Assembly (NCBI RefSeq): GCF_016429285.1
Contig: NZ_JAELUI010000012.1
Span: forward strand, 1-56,217
Length of the DNA: 56,217 nt
Direction of reading: 5' to 3'
DNA from: Ralstonia sp. ASV6
GTDB lineage: Bacteria > Pseudomonadota > Gammaproteobacteria > Burkholderiales > Burkholderiaceae
This document shows positions 17,087 through 24,787 of the stretch, one piece after another (the first letter of the stretch is position 1; every line of letters starts with the position of its first letter). The notes beneath the pieces are model-generated. The model saw only the letters and a list, made by a program, of their open reading frames with translations, made no database searches and was not told the origin of the DNA. The translations under genes were made by a program, and so were the position numbers.

Positions 17087-17194
17087 GATTCCATTTCCGG
17101 AATTTAAGTTTTAATAAACGTCTATGGTTTCTTGAAATGCTGTTGTCTAGCATACCGTCAATCACATTTGATGGCTTTGCAAAGGAGAACCGCC
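17087..17194. promoter_or_regulatory. Divergent lysR / DUF2798 control region
   Basis: An AT-rich 108-base gap between divergent genes. It contains the 8-bp palindrome TTCCGGAA at 17095-17102, immediately upstream of the lysR start, followed by AATTTAAGTTTTAATAAACG. This is where LysR autoregulatory and activation sites normally sit. The ribosome binding site AGGAGA for DUF2798 is at about 17183. No footprint-level assignment is possible by eye. Confidence 0.4.
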
Positions 17195-17434
17195 ATGTCG
17201 ATGCCTACTCGCCTTCGTGTCACGTTTGCCTGGCTGATGTCCGGCCTCATGTCGCTCTTGATGACGGGCTGGATTGGTTGGATCAACGCCGGCTTCAGCG
17301 CAGACTTTCTCGCTCGCTGGGCGCATGCTTTCGTGCTGGCTTGGCCGGCGGCGTTCACCATCGTGCTGATCGCTGCGCCGACAGTGCAACGTCTGACGCA
17401 ACGTCTGCTGATGCCGGAAGCGGTTCAGCCCTGA
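17195..17434 (+). CDS. DUF2798 small membrane protein
   Basis: A 79-aa protein with two hydrophobic helices (about residues 8-30 and 44-66), a short WIGWINAGF turn between them and LARWAHAFVLAWP leading into the second helix, the pattern of DUF2798 proteins. AAAGGAGA lies 8-12 bases before ATG 17195, whereas an earlier in-frame ATG at 17132 has no such site. DUF2798 genes are commonly divergent from LysR regulators in Burkholderiales, as here. Inner membrane; function unknown. The stop codon abuts the A-run of the minus-strand terminator described at 17434. Confidence 0.83.
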   Translation: MSMPTRLRVTFAWLMSGLMSLLMTGWIGWINAGFSADFLARWAHAFVLAWPAAFTIVLIAAPTVQRLTQRLLMPEAVQP

Positions 17435-17468
17435 AAAGAAAAAGGCCCGCCAGGAGGGCCAGCGGGCC
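17434..17468 (-). terminator. Strong intrinsic terminator reading leftwards
   Basis: On the minus strand GGCCCGC (17468-17462), an 11-base loop and GCGGGCC (17450-17444) form a 7-bp GC stem followed at once by TTTTTCTTTT (17443-17434). That is a textbook Rho-independent terminator for a minus-strand transcript, although no minus-strand gene lies to its right. On the plus strand the hairpin follows DUF2798 but lacks a T-run. Confidence 0.8.
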
Positions 17469-17681
17469 GGAAGGTTGACAGCAGGAAAGACCGATCAAAA
17501 TCGGTGTGATACCAAGCTGGCGGCACGCGAAGCCCCGATCGTAATGCCGCCAACCCTATACGCAAGACAGCGCAGACACGGCAACCTTCGGTTGGGCCAG
17601 CGGCGCGGATTCCCCAATCACGCCAAGCGCCCACCCTTGCCGCGCGTTGCTGCCAGGCGCGTCTACCTGACACCCGACCGA
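17434..17681 (-). ncRNA. Candidate structured small RNA (minus strand)
   Basis: No credible protein lies between 17435 and 17869. On the minus strand there are consecutive hairpins: CAACC/GGTTG around 17582-17594, a 7-bp GGCGGCA/TGCCGCC stem at 17519-17551, ACCGAT/ATCGGT at 17490-17505, and then the T-tailed terminator. A weak promoter is possible: TTGGCG at 17715-17710 and CATAAG at 17693-17688 with a 16-base spacer, giving a transcript of about 250 nt. It does not match tmRNA, RNase P, 6S or SRP RNA as I remember them. Boundaries are guesses; a family is not assigned. Confidence 0.35.
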
Positions 17682-17869
17682 CTCCGCCTTATGCAGCAGC
17701 GGAAAGCATCGCCAAGCAGTGGCCGGACTGTAGGGCCTGCGCGCTTTCGCGAAACTTTCGAGGGCCCTTAGGACTTACCCGCATGGGTGCTGTTGCCGCG
17801 TGTCCGGGCACGCGCGAACCCTCAGGATCCGCTGGCAAAATGGCCGTCTCACCACACCGACGGCCTACC

Positions 17870-18337
17870 ATGCCTGCACCCGCCGAGCTGCTGATCCGCC
17901 CCATCCGCCAGGAAGACTTTGCCGCGTGGAAGCCGCTCTGGGATGGCTACAACGCCTTCTACGGCCGCGCGGGCGACACCGCCTTGCCTGAGTTCGTTAC
18001 GCAGACGACGTGGCAGCGTTTCTTTGACGAGCATGAACCCGTGTACGCCATGGTTGCCGAGCGCGATGGCGTGCTGCTGGGCATTGTGCATTTCCTCTTC
18101 CACCGCAGCACGACGCAGGTGCAGATGACGTGCTATCTGCAGGATCTGTTCACGGTGGAGGCAGCGCGCGGGCAGGGCGTGGGTCGTGCGCTGATCGAGG
18201 CGGTCTACCGCCGTGCAGCGGAGGCGGGTTTGCCGCGTGTTTATTGGCAGACCCATGAGACCAATGTGACCGCCATGCGGCTGTACGACACGATGGCAGA
18301 AAAGTCGGGCTTTGTTGTGTATCGAAAATTCCTGTAG
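17870..18337 (+). CDS. GNAT-family N-acetyltransferase
   Basis: A 155-aa acetyltransferase. It starts with a strand [14 protein letters not shown] and ends with VYRKFL. The acetyl-CoA loop is RGQGVGRAL (R/Q-x-x-G-x-G), preceded by the [10 protein letters not shown] strand typical of the family, and [14 protein letters not shown] is the conserved helix that follows the second part of the cofactor site. ATG 17870 is chosen because earlier in-frame starts (17783) add unrelated sequence. This is the subgroup acting on small amines or amino acids in many annotations, but the substrate is unknown. Monocistronic between the candidate ncRNA and the DUF1348 gene. Confidence 0.87.
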   Translation: MPAPAELLIRPIRQEDFAAWKPLWDGYNAFYGRAGDTALPEFVTQTTWQRFFDEHEPVYAMVAERDGVLLGIVHFLFHRSTTQVQMTCYLQDLFTVEAARGQGVGRALIEAVYRRAAEAGLPRVYWQTHETNVTAMRLYDTMAEKSGFVVYRKFL

Positions 18338-18488
18338 CCCGAACAGAGTGAGAGGCGGGCACGCCAATCGTGCGTTCCCGCAAAGCACCGTGCGATCTTG
18401 GTATCGGTACGCACAGCAGGTCGGCAGACTGTGTTCACGCCGCGGCAGTGCCATGCCAGCGGCGCAATCGATCGCACAGGAGTGTCCA

Positions 18489-18965
18489 ATGTCTGCCAAC
18501 GAAGTCCGCCCACCCGTTCCGCCGTTCACGCTGGAGTCGGCTACCCAAAAAGTCCGCCTCGCCGAGGACGGCTGGAACAGCCGCAACCCCGAGAAGGTCG
18601 CACTGGCCTATACGCCGGACAGCCAATGGCGCAACCGTGCCGAGTTCGTCACCGGCCGCGAGCAGATCGTCGCCTTCCTCACGCGCAAGTGGCAGAAGGA
18701 ACTCGACTACCGCCTGATCAAAGAGCTTTGGGCATTCGGCGGCAATCGCATCGGTGTCCGCTTTGCTTACGAATGGCACGACGATTCCGGCAATTGGTAT
18801 CGCTCGTACGGCAACGAGAATTGGGAGTTTGATGCGCATGGCGTGATGCAGCGCCGCTACGCGTGCATCAACGATGCGCCGATCAGGGAGGCTGACCGCA
18901 AGTTCTTCTGGCCACTGGGCCGTCGGCCCGATGATCACGCGGGCTTGTCCGACCTTGGGTTGTAA
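18489..18965 (+). CDS. DUF1348 / NTF2-like protein
   Basis: A 158-aa protein of the nuclear-transport-factor-2-like fold, DUF1348 family: [26 protein letters not shown] at the N-terminus, then [18 protein letters not shown] and [24 protein letters not shown]. Family members are small cone-shaped alpha+beta proteins, often with an enzymatic or binding pocket, but without a settled function. AGGAG lies 7-11 bases before ATG 18489. The gene converges on the solo AraC-domain gene at 18978 with a 12-base gap. Cytoplasmic; probably binds a small ligand, which is inference from the fold. Confidence 0.85.
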   Translation: MSANEVRPPVPPFTLESATQKVRLAEDGWNSRNPEKVALAYTPDSQWRNRAEFVTGREQIVAFLTRKWQKELDYRLIKELWAFGGNRIGVRFAYEWHDDSGNWYRSYGNENWEFDAHGVMQRRYACINDAPIREADRKFFWPLGRRPDDHAGLSDLGL

Positions 18966-18977
18966 CTCCGTGGTCGA

Positions 18978-19394
18978 CTAGCCGTGCATCCCGTCGAGCG
19001 CGCGGCGCCGCCAGATCGACGGGCTGTCACCAGCGAGCCGCTTGAATACGGTTGAGAAATGCGCCTGGCTCTGGAAGCCGACAGACAGCGCAATCTCCAC
19101 GACGGCCGTCTCGGCCCGCATGAGCAGGACTTGGGCACGCGCAATGCGCCGCTGGAGCAGGTAGTCGTGGGGGCGCACACCCATTGCCGCTCTGAATTGT
19201 GCGGCGAAGTGCATGCGCGTGAGGCCCGCGGCGCGCGCGACATCTTCCAGTCGTATCGGCTCACTCAGGTTGGCTTCGATGTAAGTTGTTGCCAGCCTCA
19301 AGCGCCACAGCGGCAATGGCGACGGCGCCGGCCGAACACGCAGTGGCGGCGCGGTGCAGCAATCGGCAAGCGTGGCGGTTGATGTGGCGGTCAC
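18978..19394 (-). CDS. AraC-family DNA-binding domain protein lacking a sensor domain
   Basis: A 138-aa protein consisting almost only of the AraC C-terminal domain: first HTH in RLEDVARAAGLTRMHFAAQF, second in VVEIALSVGFQSQAHFSTVFKRLAG. Typical AraC regulators are about 250-300 aa with an N-terminal ligand-binding part, absent here. Translation appears to start at GTG 19394; the twin TetR-type operators begin only 13 bases upstream, so its transcription is likely controlled by the divergent TetR regulator. It could act as a SoxS/MarA-like solo activator. Targets unknown. Confidence 0.82.
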   Translation of the reverse strand: MTATSTATLADCCTAPPLRVRPAPSPLPLWRLRLATTYIEANLSEPIRLEDVARAAGLTRMHFAAQFRAAMGVRPHDYLLQRRIARAQVLLMRAETAVVEIALSVGFQSQAHFSTVFKRLAGDSPSIWRRRALDGMHG

Positions 19395-19406
19395 GAAGTT
19401 GGCATG

Positions 19407-19446
19407 AGACAGATCTGTCTACATGATTGGGTAGACAGGTCTGTCT
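19407..19446. promoter_or_regulatory. Twin palindromic operators between araC-like and tetR genes
   Basis: AGACAGATCTGTCT at 19407-19420 is a perfect 14-bp palindrome; AGACAGGTCTGTCT at 19433-19446 differs by one base. The copies begin 26 bases apart, on roughly the same helical face. They fill the divergent gap between the GTG of the AraC-domain gene and tetR (19488), and both read TAGACAG-type half-sites common in TetR operators. Autoregulation of tetR and repression of the AraC-domain gene is the simplest reading. Confidence 0.8.
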
Positions 19447-19487
19447 GTCAACACCATACTGCGATCATCCCACCTGAAGGCACCGAG

Positions 19488-20054
19488 ATGATCAAGGCTA
19501 CCGAAACCCTCTCCGCTCGCGAGCGCGTCATGGAAACGGCCGAGCGCCTGTTTCTGCAGGAGGGCTTTCGTGCCACTGGTATTGACCGGATCATTGCCGA
19601 GTCTGGCGTGGCCAAGATGTCGTTGTACCGGCATTTCCCCTCCAAGAACGACTTGATTGCCGCATTCCTGGATGCGCGGCACGCACGCTGGATGGCGTGG
19701 TTCAGAGAAGAAACGGAGGCGCGCCTGGTCAAGCGCCCCGAGTTGGATGTGTTGGCCGACGTGCTGGCAAGCTGGTTCTCAGCCGACACCTATCGCGGCT
19801 GCGCCTTCATCAACCTGGTGGCGGAATCTGGTGCAGAGACTGGCGATGCGCAACTGGTGGAGAAGGCCGTGGCGCACAAGGCAGAACTTGGCGCTTATCT
19901 GACTGAACTGGCGCGCCGCCTGGACTATCCACGCCCGAAGGCGATCGCCGAAGAGGCGTTGCTGTGCGTGGAGGGGATGATCGTGCGCTATCAGATGACC
20001 GGCGACCGTGCGGTCGTCGATGCCGGGCGTCGGTTGCTGGCCCGACTCCGCTAA
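19488..20054 (+). CDS. TetR-family transcriptional repressor
   Basis: A 188-aa TetR regulator. The N-terminal HTH spans about residues 8-55 (RVMETAERLFLQEGFRATGIDRII, then SGVAKMSLYRHFPSKNDL). The C-terminal helices (60-185) form the ligand and dimer domain; SADTYRGCAFIN is the motif of the subgroup seen with AcrR/YxaF-like regulators. ATG 19488 follows GGCACCGAG; an upstream in-frame start at 19404 would translate through the operators and is rejected. Divergent from the AraC-domain gene, with the twin palindromes between. Ligand unknown. Confidence 0.9.
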   Translation: MIKATETLSARERVMETAERLFLQEGFRATGIDRIIAESGVAKMSLYRHFPSKNDLIAAFLDARHARWMAWFREETEARLVKRPELDVLADVLASWFSADTYRGCAFINLVAESGAETGDAQLVEKAVAHKAELGAYLTELARRLDYPRPKAIAEEALLCVEGMIVRYQMTGDRAVVDAGRRLLARLR

Positions 20055-20091
20055 GGACGGACTCGGCTAAGACCCGCGCCGAGCGCGCCAT

Positions 20092-20107
20092 CCGGCTGAT
20101 CAGCCGG
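20092..20107. terminator. 16-bp perfect palindrome after tetR
   Basis: CCGGCTGATCAGCCGG can form a 6-bp stem with a GATC loop 38 bases past the tetR stop. A CTTTTTC run follows only 16 bases later, so intrinsic termination is plausible but not textbook. It also separates tetR from the catabolic operon promoter. Confidence 0.4.
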
Positions 20108-20209
20108 CTTCAGGCGCACAACTTTTTCACAAAAGCATAGGGTAATCCCGCATCTTCGATTTTGAAGACGCGGTCTATAGTTGCACCTGTGTTCCAGATA
20201 TTAACAGAC

Positions 20210-20225
20210 GTTTCATAGGTAAAAC
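20210..20225. promoter_or_regulatory. Putative IclR operator, copy 1 (catabolic operon)
   Basis: GTTTCATAGGTAAAAC, an imperfect palindrome (GTTTCA-N4-TAAAAC), lies 12 bases before the first gene of the catabolic operon. A near-identical site precedes the porin gene at 33095, and TTAA occurs 9 bases upstream of the site in both places. The cluster encodes an IclR regulator, the obvious candidate binder. Confidence 0.65.
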
Positions 20226-20237
20226 AACCGAAACGTG

Positions 20238-20558
20238 ATGGAGTCGACAAAAATGCAGCCGCAATTCAACCCAGACCTCGCTCCGTGGGAGCCGATTTCT
20301 CCGAACAACGTCGCAGGCAAGGGCCGTGTCGAGCGCCCGGGCCACGTCGCCAATCTGGTGTGGCAGACGCGTGCTGCTGCGCCGACCGCCTATGAAAACC
20401 AGCTGGCCGATTCGCTGGAGGCGGCGTTCCTGGGTGGTGCGCAAACGCCGGCCGACATCGTCGCCGTGCTGAACGAGCGCGGCCCACGCAACGCTGCCGG
20501 TGGCGAAGTCTGGACGGAAGACGCGTTCCTGGCCGAAATGCGCCGCCTGGGCGCCTGA
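20238..20558 (+). CDS. Small protein with recombinase-like helix-turn-helix domain
   Basis: A 106-aa protein: MESTKMQPQFNPDLAPWEPI, then a helical C-terminus with ENQLADSLEAAFLGGAQTPADIVAVLNERG and WTEDAFLAEMRRLGA. Genes of this kind, annotated as recombinase-like HTH proteins, commonly sit directly upstream of Rieske oxygenase genes in Burkholderiales; the link recalls the resolvase-type HTH rather than recombination. Starts at ATG 20238 (a GTG precedes it and another ATG is at 20253). It is the first gene after the putative IclR operator and is 71 bases before the oxygenase. Its role in catabolism is unknown. Confidence 0.7.
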   Translation: MESTKMQPQFNPDLAPWEPISPNNVAGKGRVERPGHVANLVWQTRAAAPTAYENQLADSLEAAFLGGAQTPADIVAVLNERGPRNAAGGEVWTEDAFLAEMRRLGA

Positions 20559-20629
20559 TCTCCACACACGATTCGACGCCGTATTGCCCGCAGAGGCAGC
20601 CGGCGCAACCCCATCAAGCGAGGCAAGCA

Positions 20630-21697
20630 ATGGAAAGCAACAAGGAAGCGCAGAAGGAAGCGCGCATCAACACGGGTCTGCGCAACTACTGGTATCCGGT
20701 GGCGGCATCGTGGAACGTGAAGAACGCGCCAGTGGGCATCACCCGCCTGAGCCAGAACATCGTGCTGTGGCGTGATACCGCCGGTCAGGTGCATGCACTG
20801 GAAGACCGCTGCCCGCACCGCGGCGCGCGCCTGTCGATGGGCTGGAACCTGGGCGACCACGTGGCCTGCTGGTACCACGGTGTCGAGGTGAACGGCCAGG
20901 GCACGGTCGCGAGCGTGCCGGCAGTCGATAGCTGCCCCATGGAGGGCAAGACCTGCGTGCGTAGCTACCCGGTGCAGGAACGTGCCGGTGCCATCTTCCT
21001 GTGGTTTGGCGACAAGGCTCCGTCGGAATATGACGACGCCGTCGGCACGTTGCGCCTGCCCGAAGAGCTGACCAATGAAGAGCACAGCCACTTCCTCTGC
21101 TTCGCGCACTGGAACGTCAACTACCGCTACGCCATCGACAACGTCATGGACCCGATGCACGGTGCCTACCTGCACGCGGTGTCGCATTCGATGGCCAGCG
21201 GCGAGAAAAAGGCCGTGATGGAAGTGCTGGAAACGGAGCACGGCATCATGTTCCAGAAGACCGGCCAGCGCGGCGTGAACTTCGATTGGACCGAGTTTGG
21301 CGAGACCGGCACGATGTGGCTGCGCCTGTCGATTCCGTATCAGCCGAAGGTTGGCCCGGGTGGCCCGTTCACCATCATCGGCATCACCACACCGGTGGAT
21401 GAAGAGCATTGCATCGTCTATTTCTGGCGCACGCGCCACGTGCAAGGCTGGGAGCGCGATGTGTGGCGCTTCCTGTACCGCAACCGTCTGGAAGGCCTGC
21501 ACTGGGACGTGCTCGAGCAGGACCGCGTGGTGCTTGAATCGATGGCACCTGAGGCGCGCGACCACGAGACGCTGTACCAGCACGACATCGGCATCACGCG
21601 TATCCGCCGTTTGCTGGCACGCCGCGCTGCCGCCGAACTGGCCGACGCGCCGGTCGCCATGCTCAAGCCCATCGCTTCGGAAGCCCAACATGCCTGA
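20630..21697 (+). CDS. Rieske non-haem iron oxygenase, alpha subunit (VanA/phthalate dioxygenase type)
   Basis: A 355-aa terminal oxygenase. The Rieske cluster ligands are Cys61, His63, Cys80 and His83 (CPH...CWYH). The mononuclear iron site is Asp174-x2-His177-x4-His182 (NVMDPMHGAYLH), with a later carboxylate ligand likely in GLHWDVLEQD. Single-subunit enzymes like this (vanillate O-demethylase, phthalate 4,5-dioxygenase, toluenesulfonate monooxygenase) hydroxylate or demethylate aromatic acids. Electrons would come from the VanB-type reductase at 32071, 10 genes downstream. Its stop overlaps the next SDR start by 8 bases. Substrate not deducible. Confidence 0.9.
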   Translation: MESNKEAQKEARINTGLRNYWYPVAASWNVKNAPVGITRLSQNIVLWRDTAGQVHALEDRCPHRGARLSMGWNLGDHVACWYHGVEVNGQGTVASVPAVDSCPMEGKTCVRSYPVQERAGAIFLWFGDKAPSEYDDAVGTLRLPEELTNEEHSHFLCFAHWNVNYRYAIDNVMDPMHGAYLHAVSHSMASGEKKAVMEVLETEHGIMFQKTGQRGVNFDWTEFGETGTMWLRLSIPYQPKVGPGGPFTIIGITTPVDEEHCIVYFWRTRHVQGWERDVWRFLYRNRLEGLHWDVLEQDRVVLESMAPEARDHETLYQHDIGITRIRRLLARRAAAELADAPVAMLKPIASEAQHA

Positions 21698-22463
21698 GCG
21701 CAATCCAGCCACCGGACTGCTGGCCGGCCGCAAGGTGCTCGTGACGGGCGCGGCACGCGGACTGGGTCTGGCGTTTGCCAAGTCCATCGCCGAAGCCGGT
21801 GGCGCGGTCGCGCTGGCTGACATTCTGGGTGAGCGTGTGCAAGAAGAGGCCGCAGCACTGCGTGCGGCTGGCTTCGAAGCTCATGGTTTTGCGCTCGACT
21901 TGGGTGACCCCGCTTCGATCCAGGCCTGCGCCGCCGCGGCTGCGCAGGCACTGGGTGGTCTTGACGGCCTCGTCAACAACGCGGCCATCACCAACTCGGG
22001 CGGGCGCGATGCCTCGTCCATTGACATCGACACCTGGGACCGCGTGATGAACGTCAACGTGCGCGGCACCTGGTTGATGACGACGGCCTGCCTGCCGGCG
22101 CTCAAGGCGTCGGGCCGTGGCGCCATCGTCAACCTGTCGTCGGACACGCCACTGTGGGGCGCCCCGAACCTGCTGGCCTATGTGGCCAGCAAGAGCGCCG
22201 TCATCGGCATGACCAAGTCATTGGCGCGCGAATGCGGCGCAGATGGCATCACCGTCAACGCCATCGCCCCGGGCCTGACGCTGGTGGAAGCCACCGAATA
22301 CGTGCCGGCGCACCGGCATGCGCTGTACCGCGATCAGCGTGCCATCTCGCGCGATCAGGTGCCCGACGATGTCTGCGGCGCCGTGCTGTTCGCGCTGTCC
22401 GATCTCTCCCGATTCGTGACGGGCCAGACACTGGCCGTCAACGGCGGTTTTGTCATGCAGTAA
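21690..22463 (+). CDS. Short-chain dehydrogenase/reductase (SDR)
   Basis: A 257-aa classical SDR. NAD(P)-binding motif TGAARGLG near residues 17-24, an Asp after beta-2 (ALADILG) favouring NAD, the NNAA motif, and the catalytic Ser (NLSSDT), Tyr and Lys in YVASK are all present. The start, ATG 21690, overlaps the oxygenase stop in a different frame, showing tight translational coupling. SDRs in this position often oxidise a cis-dihydrodiol or a side-chain alcohol made by the oxygenase. The ending VNGGFVMQ is typical. Cytoplasmic. Confidence 0.9.
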   Translation: MPERNPATGLLAGRKVLVTGAARGLGLAFAKSIAEAGGAVALADILGERVQEEAAALRAAGFEAHGFALDLGDPASIQACAAAAAQALGGLDGLVNNAAITNSGGRDASSIDIDTWDRVMNVNVRGTWLMTTACLPALKASGRGAIVNLSSDTPLWGAPNLLAYVASKSAVIGMTKSLARECGADGITVNAIAPGLTLVEATEYVPAHRHALYRDQRAISRDQVPDDVCGAVLFALSDLSRFVTGQTLAVNGGFVMQ

Positions 22464-22503
22464 CGCAGTCACGTAACCAAACACCATTGAGAAGAGGTAT
22501 TCG

Positions 22504-23040
22504 ATGAGCGATCTCTCCGAACAACAGCAAGTGCAGCGCACGTGGGACCGCCCGGAAGGCGCGTCGTTTGAAGACTGGATGAACAGCCGCGTGGCGCGCT
22601 TCGCCACCCGCCGCTACGACTGGGACGCCCTCAAGTTCCAGGCCGACTACGACCCGAAATACCGCCGTGCGCAAATGCGCTACCTCGGCACGGGCGGCAC
22701 GGGCGTCGCGGCCGACACAAACACGGTGCCGTCTGAACACTTCACGTTTTCGACCATGGTCATCCCGGCTGGCCACGAAGGCCCGCCGCACCTGCACATC
22801 GATGTGGAAGAGGTGTTCTTCGTCATCCGCGGCAAGCTCAAGCTGGTCCTGGAGAAGGACGGCGAGCGCTTTGAGACGATCCTGACGGATCGTGATCTGG
22901 TCTCGGTGCCGCCGGGCGTGTACCGCGAAGAAATCAACATCGGCGATGAAGATGCGCTGATGTGCGTGATGCTCGGCGCCAAGAAGCCGATCACGCCCAC
23001 GTATCCGCCCGAGCACCCGCTCGCCAAGATCAAGCGTTGA
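22504..23040 (+). CDS. Cupin-domain protein
   Basis: A 178-aa single-cupin protein. The first cupin motif is GHEGPPHLHIDVEEVFFVIRG (His, His, Glu metal-ligand pattern near residues 92-101) and the second motif is around LVSVPPGVYREEIN, where the usual His is replaced by Tyr, so metal binding may be incomplete. Residues 1-60 (RTWDRPEGASFEDWMNSRVARFATRRYDWDAL) are an N-terminal helical extension. It could be a small ring-cleavage or isomerase enzyme, or a binding protein. ATG 22504 follows AGAAGAGG. Third catabolic gene of the operon. Confidence 0.82.
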   Translation: MSDLSEQQQVQRTWDRPEGASFEDWMNSRVARFATRRYDWDALKFQADYDPKYRRAQMRYLGTGGTGVAADTNTVPSEHFTFSTMVIPAGHEGPPHLHIDVEEVFFVIRGKLKLVLEKDGERFETILTDRDLVSVPPGVYREEINIGDEDALMCVMLGAKKPITPTYPPEHPLAKIKR

Positions 23041-23044
23041 TGCC

Positions 23045-23947
23045 ATGAACGCGCAGGCTGTCATGTCTTCCCCCCCATTCCGCGTTGTCGACGCGCTTGC
23101 CGTGCTCGGCGCCGAGTTTGCCGAACACACCGTCGCGATCAACGAGCAAGGCGATCGCATCGGCTACCGGCAATGGGGCGAGCGCGGGCCGGTGGTGGTG
23201 CTGTTGCACGGCATCAGCTCCAGCGCCGCATCGTGGCTGCCTTGCGCGCAAGTTCTTTCGCAAACCATGCGTGTGTTCGCGTGGGATGCACCGGGTTACG
23301 GTAACTCCACGCCGCTGGAACAAGCCGAGCCGCGCGCTGCCGACTATGCGGTGCGCTTGCAGGCGTGGCTCTCGGTGTTGCAGGTGAAGCCTGGCGCGAT
23401 CGTCGGGCATTCGCTGGGTGCGCTGATGGCCTCGGCGTATGTGGCCGAAGCGCCGGCAGCGATGCAGGCGAAGTGCCTGTTGCTCCTGAACCCTGCGCAA
23501 GGCTACGGCCAACCGGGCCAGGAAGAAAAATCCCGCACGGTGCAGGCACAGCGTCTAGCAACGCTCGGCCAGCTTGGCATTGATGGCATGGCGGAATCGC
23601 GCCACGCACATCTGCTGCGCCCGAATGCCTCCGACGAAGAGCGCGCATGGGTGCACTGGAACATGAAGCGCCTGAACGATGGCGGCTATCGCCAGGCCGT
23701 GGCGATGCTCAGCGGCGACGACATCGGCGCCTATCTGCGCAAGCGCCCGGCATCGACACCTGCCCGCGTGGCCTGTGGCGATGTTGACGGCATCACGCCG
23801 CCGCAAGGCTGTGCAGCCCTGGCTGAGACCTTCGGCCTGCCGTTTGCGCTCGTGCCGTCTGCCGGGCATGCCTCCTATATCGATGCGCCTGATGCCGTTG
23901 CTGGCTGGATCGAACAAGCCGTCCTCTCCCATTCCCGAAACGCGTAA
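23045..23947 (+). CDS. Alpha/beta hydrolase
   Basis: A 300-aa alpha/beta hydrolase with a full Ser triad in sequence: oxyanion motif VLLHGISSSAASW, nucleophile elbow GHSLGALMAS, the acid probably Asp in VACGDVDGITPP, and His in SAGHASYIDAP. This is the meta-cleavage-product hydrolase/3-oxoadipate enol-lactonase type of arrangement, fitting a ring-fission product or ester in this operon. It begins 4 bases after the cupin stop and ends 12 bases before the IclR gene. A lid region at about 150-210 carries charged helices. Specific substrate unknown. Confidence 0.88.
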   Translation: MNAQAVMSSPPFRVVDALAVLGAEFAEHTVAINEQGDRIGYRQWGERGPVVVLLHGISSSAASWLPCAQVLSQTMRVFAWDAPGYGNSTPLEQAEPRAADYAVRLQAWLSVLQVKPGAIVGHSLGALMASAYVAEAPAAMQAKCLLLLNPAQGYGQPGQEEKSRTVQAQRLATLGQLGIDGMAESRHAHLLRPNASDEERAWVHWNMKRLNDGGYRQAVAMLSGDDIGAYLRKRPASTPARVACGDVDGITPPQGCAALAETFGLPFALVPSAGHASYIDAPDAVAGWIEQAVLSHSRNA

Positions 23948-23959
23948 GCGCCAACACGT

Positions 23960-24787
23960 ATGAGCAACGACCTCATCTCAGAAGACGTGCAGGAAAAGTA
24001 CATCGTGCCCGGGCTCGAACGCGGCCTGCGCCTGCTGTGCGAGTTCAGCCACAAAGACCGCGTGCTGTCTGCGCCGGAACTGGCGCGCCGACTTAAGGTG
24101 CCGCGCTCGACAGTGTTCCGCCTGCTCACCACGCTTGAAGTGATGGGCTTCGTGGAGCGCGTCGACGGTGGCCGTGATTTCCGCCTCGGCATGGCCGTGC
24201 TGCGCCTGGGCTTTGAATACCTCGCCTCGCTGGAGTTGACCGAGCTGGGCCGTCCGCTGCTCGACCGCCTGCGCGACGACATCCACTATCCGTGCAACCT
24301 CGTGGTGCGCGATGGCCGCTCTATCGTCTACGTGGCGAAATCGGTGGCGCCCACGCCGTTCACGAGCTCCGTCAATGTTGGCACGCGCTTGCCTGCGCAT
24401 GCCACGGTGCTGGGCCGCGTGCTGTTGGCGGATCTGTCGCTGGCTGAGTTGCGCCAGCTCTATCCGGAGCCACAGCTGGAGGTGTTCTCCGCCAACACGC
24501 CACGCACGGTGGAAGAACTGTTTGAAATGGTCCAGCGTGATCGCGAACACGGTTACGTGCTGCAAGAGGGCTTCTTCGAGGCCAACATCTCCACGATTGC
24601 CGCCCCCGTGCTGGACCGCGGCGGCAAGGTGGTGGCCGCGCTCGGCACGACGATCCCGTCACCGCGCATCGAGCCTGCACAGCTGGATTCGATGATCGAC
24701 AAGGTGCGCGCCGCCGCCGGTGAGCTGTCGTACCTGCTGGACTACCGCCCCGCTAGCGGCAAGGTCGTCAACCTGTTCCGGGAATGA
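23960..24787 (+). CDS. IclR-family transcriptional regulator
   Basis: A 275-aa IclR regulator. The winged HTH covers about residues 17-75 (GLERGLRLLCEFSHKDRVLSAPELARRLKVPRSTVFRLLTTLE), followed by an effector domain from about 90 (LDRLRDDIHYPCNLVVRDGRSIVYVAK; LPAHATVLGRVLLADL). IclR proteins often control aromatic-acid degradation (PcaR, PobR, MhpR). It is embedded in the operon and overlaps the next SDR by 4 bases (ATGA), so it is autoregulated with it. Its likely sites are the paired elements at 20210 and 33095. The inducer may be the pathway substrate. Confidence 0.92.
   Translation: MSNDLISEDVQEKYIVPGLERGLRLLCEFSHKDRVLSAPELARRLKVPRSTVFRLLTTLEVMGFVERVDGGRDFRLGMAVLRLGFEYLASLELTELGRPLLDRLRDDIHYPCNLVVRDGRSIVYVAKSVAPTPFTSSVNVGTRLPAHATVLGRVLLADLSLAELRQLYPEPQLEVFSANTPRTVEELFEMVQRDREHGYVLQEGFFEANISTIAAPVLDRGGKVVAALGTTIPSPRIEPAQLDSMIDKVRAAAGELSYLLDYRPASGKVVNLFRE

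Noticed and set aside
17630-17770. Cobalamin riboswitch on the minus strand
   Set aside because: GCCACTG- and GTCAGG-like fragments occur, but the conserved CCCGCAAC-type core and spacing are missing, and no B12-related gene follows on that strand.
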